Shown piece after piece: positions 56,451 through 64,000 of a DNA stretch of 64,000 nucleotides. Numbering within the stretch: position 1 is the stretch's first letter; the number at the start of each line of letters is the position of its first letter. Below the pieces are notes generated by a model. The model saw only the letters and a program-made list of their open reading frames with translations. It was not told where the DNA came from and did no database searches. Origin of the DNA: Crossaster papposus (Eukaryota > Echinodermata > Asteroidea > Velatida > Solasteridae); the NCBI GenBank assembly GCA_037893245.1, contig JBAIAA010000251.1:620001-684000 (forward strand). Reading direction: 5' to 3'. Made by a program: the position numbers and the translations under genes.

Positions 56451-56660
56451 AAGATCGATAATTCGGGCGATTCACAATTCGGGGCGCCACCAAGCGGGCA
56501 GCAGGGAGAGGCCAATTAACCCGGTGCATGCTGGGAAAAAGTCGACAAAAATATCGGGCCTGGGAACCAGATATCGATCGTACGCGAGTCGAGTCAGATT
56601 ATGTTGATACGTACGTAAGTTTTTGCAAATTCCAGACGGTTTTCATGCGATTATTTCACT
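56451..56660. other. Upstream region of the THAP+DDE gene
   Basis: Contains gcgccaccaagcgggcagcaggg (56484-56506) and several cgat/tatcgat palindromes. It may hold the left TIR and promoter of the element, but the right end is outside the window, so the TIR cannot be tested. Confidence 0.35.
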
Positions 56661-57058
56661 ATGGTTTACTTCTGTGAAGCTTCCAAATGCCAGGCGCACA
56701 CGTCCAAAACGAAACAAACAGAAAAATATCCGTGGATGATGGGCATAAGCTGGGTGAAATGGCCAAGTGCAAGTCGAAATGACGCTGCGACTAGTGTGAG
56801 TGCAGTAGCGCGATGGAAGAAGCTGATAAAGCGGGAAGGCAAAACTAAGACTACAGCAATGTCGTAGACAAGCTTAACATCACGAAACGATCAAGACTTT
56901 GTAGCAGGCATTTCGACAAAGATGACATTGACATGCATGGGAATGCCAAGTGTGACCCCAAGTACTTTGAGTGGAATAATTGGGGACAGCCAACCCACGC
57001 AAGATCTACATGTGCCTTGCAGAAACTTAACCTGACAAGACAGCCACACAGCCCACAG

Positions 57059-57646
57059 GTAAGTAGGAAGGCTAAAAATCAAAATCAAAGTTTATATAAT
57101 TAGTACATTAATTGTTGATGTTGTTTTGCAGAGAAAGGCCTTATTTAGTCAACTTGGACTTTTTAAAAGATTTAAACATTTTTTGGCGATATGATTATTA
57201 TCAGACGTACATTTTATTATCGCCAACAAATTTTCAAATTTAAAAAGGCAATTTTTGTAGGGTCAAAGTTTCTCGGACTAGGCCTAAATTCAAGTTTAGA
57301 TTCCCATAATCCCATTCATTAAACTCTGCAAACCAAAGAAAAATGGATAACAAAACTAAAGCAGGGATTATTTGAGACTCTAAAACGTGAATTATGTGCA
57401 ATGAATTTAAAATAAAGTGTGACTATTTTACATAAACTTTCGAGTACAGATTATGACAAAATTTGTCTTTATGATCAGTCTTTGTTCGTGTCTTATTTCA
57501 GTAATAAATACAGTTATTCTGCGGTCTGATTTTAAAATTGTTAATAGGCCTATTCCAATTAAAATAAAACAGTCATGATGACAGTGCGCCAAAAAAAACA
57601 TCCAATGAACAGTGCCCTGACACATTTATTATTGTCCCAACCACAG
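57059..57646. other. Intron 1 of the THAP+DDE gene
   Basis: A-T-rich, donor gtaagt (57059), acceptor after ccacag (57646). An alternative acceptor at 57571-57572 would extend exon 2. No other feature. Confidence 0.6.
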
Positions 57647-58034
57647 GGGCTGGACGTGTTGGACAATCATGGCCTGGGACATGTAGAGTCTCATGACGCT
57701 TTTGACACACCACCTGTTGAAATGGCAGAAACGAGCAGACCCGATGTTGGACGTAAGTTTGTCTATTTTTGTTTAAATTATTTTGTTCCCTTAACCTTAT
57801 TTATTATAAATGTGTGTAGATGTGGATGTGGCCGGTTAAGTTTGTTTCTACATTCATTTAACATACTGTTTTCTAAAAATCCAAAATTACGTTAATTATG
57901 TGCCTATCTTCTACTTTTCCTAAAACTGCATAATGTACGGCAAACCTTCAAAAGAATCAAAATGTATTTCGTTATGTCAAGCTGCATACCATCATCAATT
58001 TTAACAATTTTTTATCTCTAAACAGGTTTGAAAC

Positions 58035-58257
58035 TGTGGGGTCTATGTGATAGTGAAACTACACAGGAGACACTTGTTGGTTGAAACTGTTTTATTTGAT
58101 AACGCAAAACACAGCGAGAAAACGAATAGCTTCAGAGCTGTAAAACATGTGATTCGCGACTAGTGAAGAACAAACGTTAACATGGAAAATTACAATCTTA
58201 CGAACTTTGACCTCTCTAATTTTGACTGCCCGATGAGGGCGCACTTTGGCAACTACA
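58035..58257 (-). repeat. 3' LTR of the young gypsy
   Basis: 223 bp, ends TGTAGTTGCC and CCCCACA on the minus strand. Contains cagcgagaaaacgaatag on the plus strand and no ORF of note. Confidence 0.93.
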
Positions 58258-58308
58258 GGAGCCCCTACCAGTGAATTACATCTAACCACCTCAATACAAA
58301 AGGTTAGG

Positions 58309-61300
58309 TTAATGAACGAAATCAGCAAGTTTTCTAGGCCAATGTACGTGGCGACCCGATCGTGTTCTGGTCACCGTAGTTGGAGTCACCACTGGTTTGG
58401 GTGCTTGGGTCAGAATCTGAGTGTCCGAATGATGCTTCTCAACATAAGCGGGCTTAATGCGATCAATACATACAGAATCCGCATGTCCATTAATGTCAAT
58501 GACAAAGTATTTGTCGGCGCGACTGATAACCCTGTACGGTCCTTTGTAGGGCGGCTGAAGGGGCTTGCGTACTCCATCATAACGCACGAAAACATGGGTA
58601 CATGTAGCCAGGTCCTTTGGAATATGGACGGCCCGCTGTTGTTGTTGACGAGGAGGTGTTGGATTAAGCTGACTCATGGATGCCTTTAGCCGGTCAGCAT
58701 AACATGCTGGATCCAACAGAGGTGCAGCACTGTCTGGCTCGAAAAATTGGGCTGGCAGTCTCAGCGTGGTGCCGAAAACGAGTTCAGCTGGACAGTAGCC
58801 CAAGTCTGGTTTGATTGCAGAACGAATCCCTAGTAGAATGAGTGGGAGAGCTTCTGTCCATTTCGTAGTGTCGCCTTGCGCTTTAAGCGAAGCCTTGAGC
58901 TGGCGATGGAAACGCTCGACCATGCCGTTTGCTGCTGGATGATAGGCTGTCGTGTGTATGTGTTTGCAACCAAGGAGCTTAGTGAGAGCACGAAATAGGG
59001 CAGATTCAAACTGACGGCCGCGATCGGTTGTCACCGTAGTCGGGGTACCAAATTGAGAAACCCATCTCTCGACGAAAGTTCTAGCAACAGTCTCGGCCGT
59101 TATGTCAGTTATCGGTATGGCCTCTGGCCATCGCGTGAAGCGATCCACGAAGGTGAGCAGGTAGCGGTACCCGTTGGATATCGGTAGCGGTCCCACTATG
59201 TCGACGTGGACGTGGCTGAACCGAGCGTCAGGTGCAGCGAATGTGCCGAGTGGAGTACGAGTGTGTCGGTGCACTTTGACGCGCTGGCATGCCATGCACT
59301 CACGAGCCCACTGGCGAATGTCACGATTGATACCTGGCCAGACGAATCGCTCGGTGATGAGGCGTTGTGTCGCTCTGATACCAGGATGTGCGAGTGAATG
59401 AAGCGAGTCGAAAACAGTCCTGCGAAGACCACCAGGCACAAACGGGCGTAGTGTGCCCGTAGAAGCGTCACAAACTAGCTGTGTTGTCCCAGTAGTCAGT
59501 GGAATGTCTGTGAGATGAAGTGATGTCGAAGCAGCACGAAGTTTCTGCAATTCATTATCGCGCTGTTGCATGTCAGCCATAGTATTGTAATCGATAGCGG
59601 ATGATATTGTGGCTGCATTCAACTGGATCCGGGACAGTGCATCAGCTGGGGCATTGTCAACACCCTTCACTGCTCGGATGTCCGTAGTGAATTGTGAAAT
59701 GAAGTCCAGTTGGCGGATTTCGCGTGGGGAATGTCGGTCCGGTGACGCTTTGAATGCATACGTGAGTGGTTTGTGATCTGTAAGCACATAGAAGTGACGT
59801 CCCTCTAACATGGGGCGAAAGTGACGTATGGTCAGGTAAATGGCCAACAGTTCCCGGCCAAATGCACTGTAGCGCGTCTCCGGCGGTTTGAGTTTGCGAG
59901 AGAAGAAGGCGATCGGCTGCCAAGCGTCATCGACTTTTTGCTGGAGGACAGCACCAACCGCGAGGTCAGATGCGTCAGTCATGACACATAAGTCTGCATT
60001 GGGCCGAGGATGTGCGAGGATGGCAGCATTAGCGAGAGCTGACTTGATGTTGTCAAAAGCGATTTCAGCTGCTTCAGTCCACTGCAGGCTTTTTGACTTT
60101 CCGCGGGATTTCGTGAGATCGGTGAGCGGTTGAAGAATGGCAGCTGCATGCGGCGTGAACCTCCGGTAGAAGTTCACTAACCCAAGGAACTCCTTGAGCT
60201 TGCGTAGCGTCGGGGGTCGTGGGAAATCGCGAATGGCTCGAGTTTTCTCCTCAAGTGGGCGGACTCCTTGTGAGTCCACACGATGACCGAGGAACTCCAG
60301 CGACTCCACACCGAACTGGCATTTCGCTGGATTGATGATGAGTCCGTGGTCAGACAAACGCTTGAAGAGTTGATGAAGATGAAGTTTGTGCTCTTCTTCG
60401 TTAGCACTAGCAACAAGGAGATCATCGATGTATGCATAGCAGAAGTCAAGTCCGCGGATGACGCTGTCAATGAATCTCTGAAAAGTTTGTGCGGCGTTGC
60501 AAAGCCCAAAGGGCATGCGCACAAACTCGTAGAGTCCGAAAGGCGTAGTGACTGCTGTCTTTGGGATGTCCGAAGGTTCCACGGGGATTTGGTGGTAGGC
60601 GCGCACTAAATCGATTTTGGACAACACCTTGGCACCATGCAGCGATGACGAAAAGTCGTGAATGTGCGGTATGGGGTAGCGATCGGGAACTGTGCGATCA
60701 TTGAGGCCGCGGTAATCCCCACACGGTCTCTAATCCCCAGGGGTTTTCTTTGGGACCATGTGGAGGGGTGAAGCCCAATCGCTGCTTGATGGCCTGATGA
60801 TGCCAAGTTGTAGCATGTGGTCGAACTCATGTCGTGCAATGTTCAGTCTCTCAGGGTGAAGACGACGAGGACGAGCAGAAACCGGTGGGCCTTTTGTGGT
60901 GATGTGGTGCGTTACTTCATGCTTGACCGCATTGTCCTCGTAGCACGGCTTGGTGATGTCCGGAAACTGGGCCAAAAGCGCACTGTATGGTGACTGAGAG
61001 TCAATCGTGGAAAACATAGGGTGAGGTGAGGGTCGACTGCACTTGATGCCATTGACGCTGACATTGGTCGTGGCATCTAATAGCTGGCAATGTTTCATGT
61101 CCACCAACAAATTAAAATGATGCAGGAAATCTGCACCAATGATCGGATGGTGAACATCTGCTATGATAAACACCCACCTACATGTCCGTCGGAGTCCTAA
61201 GTCCAGCGTGAGTGAACGTTCTCCATACGTAGTTATTGGCGAGCTATTAGCGGCCTGCAAATGACCAGCTTGCCGGGGTCGCTGGCGTTCCAGACGCGAT

Positions 61301-61503
61301 GGGGGGACGACGCTCACTTCCGCCCCAATGTCAATGAGGAAGTGTTGTCTCGTAGGGCGATCCATGACGTAGAAGAGGCGACTACGCGTTTGACCAGCAG
61401 CACCCGTCGCCATTAGTTGCTGGAACTCCCGTTTCCCGAATACTGACACGGTTGGCGGCACTTGCGAGCGTGGTCTCCGAACGATGCATGGTACCAACAC
61501 CAC
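58309..61503 (-). pseudogene. pol: Gypsy pol (PR-RT-RNaseH-IN) with one in-frame stop
   Basis: One frame runs 61503-58309 but for a TAG at 60730-60732 inside the RT N-terminal region, just after KKTPGD and before [11 protein letters not shown]. Before it lie the protease (FLIDIGAEVSVVP) and the RT start (MLQLGIIRPSSSDWASPLHMV). After it come [13 protein letters not shown], the active site [10 protein letters not shown], RNase H ([23 protein letters not shown]), the integrase finger ([12 protein letters not shown]...CMACQRVK), D,D,E ([28 protein letters not shown]) and a GPY/F-type tail ([12 protein letters not shown]). It starts in a frame different from gag with 91 bp overlap, so a frameshift would make Gag-Pol. 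The stop should block RT unless it is read through or is a sequencing error. Confidence 0.92.
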
Positions 61504-62282
61504 AACGATGTATCAGCTGTTGTGGAATCTCTGCCGGATGAAGTAGGTGTCTGCGAACGCGAGCGAACACGTGGTCGACTAAGCTGACGTGGGCGACGCG
61601 ACAATGCTTGGACCTGCAGTGAAAGTTGGCCGATTTCCTTTCGGAGGAGGTCAAGCTCGGTTGGCGGTGCCGGTGTTGCCGGTGTACTGATGTAGTCGAC
61701 TTTCGCTGGTTGCTGAAAGGCGACATCAATTATCTTGTCAGCCAGTTCAGCTAATGGCTCCAGTTTTACACTGTCTCCAGTCGAAGCCAGAACCATTTGA
61801 ACATTCGAAGGTAATCGCTGCATAAATAGCTGACGGAGAATTGACTCCTCGATGACGCGGTCCCCCAGCAACTGTCTCATGTGTCGTAACAGCTGACTAG
61901 GCTTCCTATCGCCAAGCACCTCCTCATTTAGGAGTTGCTGCAGACGCTTCTGTTCGGTGGCCGATGTGCGTTTGATCAACTCCTCTCGCAAAATCTTGTA
62001 CGGATTCTCGGCAGGTGGGGAGAGAAGCAGATCCCTCACCTCTTGTGCAATATCAGGAGTAAGTGCCGAAACAATATAGGCGTATTTCGTTTCCTCTGAT
62101 GTGATATGACGGGTGGCAAATTGGGCCTCCACTTGGGCAAACCAAACGTAAGGATCGGCTGGCCAGTACGGCGGTAGTTTGATGCTTACCGCCGCAGTCA
62201 AATGTCCAGTGCCATGCCCATGGCTGTACCCGCTCGAAGTCGCAGCCTCGGGGGCGTGTTTCGTACCATCTTTTGACTCCAT
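61413..62282 (-). CDS. gag: Gypsy Gag, 289 aa
   Basis: Capsid/nucleocapsid protein of the young gypsy. The N-terminal half carries the gag signature of this group (LPPYWPADPYVWFAQVEAQF, then ITSEETKYAYIVSALTP and LLRHMRQLLGD). Near the C-terminus is an Arg/Ser-rich run (RRPRQLSRPRVRSRSQT) and a Cys/His cluster CWYHASFGDHARKC..PC, a variant knuckle found in related elements. The start ATG lies 33 bp after the primer site. The frame is intact and overlaps pol by 91 bp. Confidence 0.9.
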   Translation of the reverse strand: MESKDGTKHAPEAATSSGYSHGHGTGHLTAAVSIKLPPYWPADPYVWFAQVEAQFATRHITSEETKYAYIVSALTPDIAQEVRDLLLSPPAENPYKILREELIKRTSATEQKRLQQLLNEEVLGDRKPSQLLRHMRQLLGDRVIEESILRQLFMQRLPSNVQMVLASTGDSVKLEPLAELADKIIDVAFQQPAKVDYISTPATPAPPTELDLLRKEIGQLSLQVQALSRRPRQLSRPRVRSRSQTPTSSGRDSTTADTSLWCWYHASFGDHARKCRQPCQYSGNGSSSN

Positions 62283-62314
62283 TTCATCTATTTGATCACG
62301 TCTGGGTCACCAAT

Positions 62315-62537
62315 TGTGGGGTCTATGTGATAGTGAAACTACACAGGAGACACTTGTTGGTTGAAACTGTTTTATTTGATAACGCAAAACACAGCGAGAA
62401 AACGAATAGCTTCAGAGCTGTAAAACATGTGATTCGCGACTAGTGAAGAACAAACGTTAACATGGAAAATTACAATCTTACGAACTTTGACCTCTCTAAT
62501 TTTGACTGCCCGATGAGGGCGCACTTTGGCAACTACA
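62315..62537 (-). repeat. 5' LTR of the young gypsy
   Basis: Identical by eye to 58035-58257. Promoter and transcription start should lie here. Followed on the minus strand by the primer site. Confidence 0.93.
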
Positions 62538-62781
62538 AAACCTTTGCGTTGTTTGGAGATTCCACAACCCATGGATCACGACTACCTCTCCACCTCATCG
62601 CCAACTTTGATTGACCAAAGTATGCAGACTGACATGACGATGAATGACATTGATGTGCTGGTACATCAGGCCAAGTCATCACCTCAGCCACTCCCGGGGC
62701 AAGATGTGGTAGACTGGGCAACTGAGACTGATGAGAGGGTCAACTTTTACACAGGATTAACATCCAAGAATGTTCTGCAAG

Positions 62782-63363
62782 GTAAGTTTTATTTTATTAT
62801 TTTGTTGTGTTATAAAACGGTTTGTCTCAGAAACTCATATACCGGTACATGGCTAAATGAAGAAAGATTTCTGCATAGCTCTAAGCAATATTCAGGCCTA
62901 TTCTTTTCACTTCTTTTTAAAACATGGGTGGGGAAGAGGGCTGGGGAAGGGGAACCTGCAAGCAGACAAAACAATTAAAAATAGGTTACAATGCAGTACG
63001 GTTGAAGTTTAAATAGAAACATAACATTTTGATTTGGTGTTCACTATTATTTTAATTTTTTTCTGAGACAATTTTTTTGGGGGCCTTATTGTATTAATTC
63101 AAGCCATTACAATTACATGCGTTGAAAATCAGGGCTGTTAACTTGTTACCATAGTAAGCCAAGATCATCATTGTAGTGAAAGACATGTGAAAGACATGTA
63201 AACCATGTGTGGACCACAGGATTTGAGTCGCAGGCACTCTGCCAAAATTGCCTAATTTAGTGGGGACATGTTTTATTAAAATATAAAGAATTGTCCTTTT
63301 GACTGAAGTTCAATTGTTATGATGTTCTCACAACATTTTTCCTGTTACATTCTCTCATTTTAG
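62782..63363. other. Intron 3 of the THAP+DDE gene
   Basis: Donor gtaagt (62782) and acceptor ttttag (63358-63363). A-T-rich with no other gene; short repeats gaaagacatgt at 63179 and 63189. Confidence 0.7.
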
Positions 63364-64000
63364 GTGTTTATGATTCTATCAGTGATGGTGTTGATCGGTT
63401 ACGACATTGGAGGAGTTCCAGCACAAACAAAATGGAACCAGACCATGACAAAAGTGGGAAACGCCGATCGGGCAGACAGCATCAGCTTCCACCATTTTTC
63501 CAATTTTTCATGACACTCATCAGACTACGGCTTAACCTACCACTACTCCTTCTAGCAGATCTGTTCCATGTAAGTAGCTCAACAGTTACAAGAATCACCA
63601 TCACATGGATTTCCTACATGCACCAAACTCTGGTACCAGCACTTCTTGTATGGCCATCTAAAGCTCAAATCAGAGGATGGATGCCATTGGACTTTAAGGC
63701 AGCATTTCCAAACACCCGTGTCGTAATAGACTGTTCTGAGTTCTTCATAGACCTACCGGGAAATAAAGACGAACAGTATAAAACATACTCCCAGTACAAG
63801 AGTCACAACACATATAAGGTTTTATTTGGAGTATCTCCATATGGTGCATTCACATTTGTGTCAGATCTGTGGTCAGGAAATGTATCAGATAAGTACTTGA
63901 CCGAACAGAGTGGACTAATAGAAAAACTTGATGATGGTGATGCCGTAATGGCCGATCGAGGCTTCCACATTGAGGACTCACTTCTGAAGGTAAACGCAAC

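Larger units (their letters stand above)
58035..62537 (-). mobile_element. Complete young gypsy-type LTR retrotransposon (4,503 bp)
   Basis: Two 223-bp LTRs (58035-58257 and 62315-62537) appear identical by eye. Both end TG...CA on the minus strand, with AAAC duplicated at the insertion site (58031-58034 and 62538-62541). The primer site TGGTGACCCAGACGTGAT starts 2 bp inside the 5' LTR (62312 to 62295), and a purine-rich GGTAGGGGCTCC precedes the 3' LTR. Gag and pol lie in overlapping frames and there is no env. The insertion is in an exon of the THAP+DDE gene. Identical LTRs imply recent arrival. Confidence 0.95.
56661..64000 (+). pseudogene. THAP + DDE transposase gene (ISL2EU/IS4EU-like), interrupted, runs off window
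   Basis: Exons: 56661-57058, 57647-57752, 58026-58034 continuing at 62542-62781, and 63364 to beyond 64000. Exon 1 encodes a THAP-type C2CH finger (MVYFCEASKC at the start, LCSRHF later) with a one-base frame change near 56855. Exon phases fit elsewhere (GGA C/GT TTG; CAA G/GT GTT). Exon 4 is a DDE_Tnp_4 core: FFMTLIRLRLNLPLLLLADLF, SSSTVTRI, then VVIDCSEFF (first D), YSQYKSHNTYK, and VSDKYLTEQSGL with AVMADRGFHIED (second D). The third acidic residue is past the edge. Exon 3 is split by a 4.5-kb gypsy insertion, so no full product is expected. THAP joined to a DDE_Tnp_4 domain in this order is typical of ISL2EU-like transposases. Confidence 0.85.

Noticed and set aside
58092-58328. 78-codon minus-strand ORF over the LTR (and its twin at 62372-62572)
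   Set aside because: Lies within the identical LTRs and differs only where it leaves them; not a gene.
1-64000. tRNA or rRNA genes
   Set aside because: No cloverleaf-like or conserved rRNA sequence was noticed; only the primer sites refer to tRNA.

Overview
This is animal (metazoan) DNA, A+T-rich, with spliced genes, GT-AG introns, long G or C homopolymers and almost nothing but mobile elements. The families present (Mag/SURL-like and other Ty3/gypsy elements without an env gene, PIF/Harbinger with a separate Myb gene, an ISL2EU-like THAP+DDE gene, a TNP2-like CACTA transposase, a Penelope-like element with a GIY-YIG domain, a Tx1-like LINE piece, and a TIR element with a PIN/FEN-like nuclease) suggest a marine invertebrate such as an echinoderm, hemichordate, lancelet, mollusc or cnidarian. 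The species cannot be fixed from sequence alone. No rRNA, tRNA, CRISPR or bacterial-type operon was seen.

Layout, left. Bases 1-15982 are a head-to-tail tandem duplication of a 4,867-bp unit: two full copies plus a partial first copy. Each unit joins a small plus-strand exon (84 codons from its ATG, then a 3'UTR-like region) to an 806-bp 3' LTR and a 5'-truncated pol on the minus strand. The third copy continues into a complete 1,340-aa Gag-Pol, a tRNA primer site and a 177-bp 5' LTR (ends 18927). The two LTRs of that element are not the same length and share only 73 bp. Bases 19010-23400 hold foldback MITEs, a CCAAT/ATTGG palindromic minisatellite and a 142-bp direct repeat.

Middle. Bases 25484-30640 are an apparently intact Harbinger element: 18-bp TIRs, AAT target duplication, a 369-aa DDE transposase and a convergent five-exon Myb/SANT gene that splices in frame to 255 aa. 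Foldbacks and a TA-flanked MITE made of TGACGTCA-type palindromes follow. Bases 34215-43561 hold an 811-aa TNP2-like transposase and a decayed multi-exon partner gene, cut up by a Penelope-like insertion (with a hammerhead-like core), a second Penelope fragment and a 0.7-kb foldback.

Right. Bases 43788-50626 are bounded by 13-bp TIRs, a shared subterminal block and a 3-bp TAT target duplication. They carry one large minus-strand gene with an N-terminal Cys/His region, a FEN/XPG-like PIN nuclease signature and a C-terminal cysteine-rich CXC domain. This is the best candidate for an unusual system and is most like the Academ superfamily. After a second ACTAATT-rich MITE come LINE and gypsy remnants and a short satellite. 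A THAP+DDE (ISL2EU-like) transposase gene then runs off the right edge. Its third exon is split by a young, complete gypsy element (58035-62537) with LTRs identical by eye and a 4-bp target duplication; that element's pol has one in-frame stop.

The window is best read as a transposon graveyard with several nearly intact residents. The genes do not form one pathway. Their relationships are nesting, pairing of transposase and accessory genes inside one element, and recombination between elements and a possible host exon.
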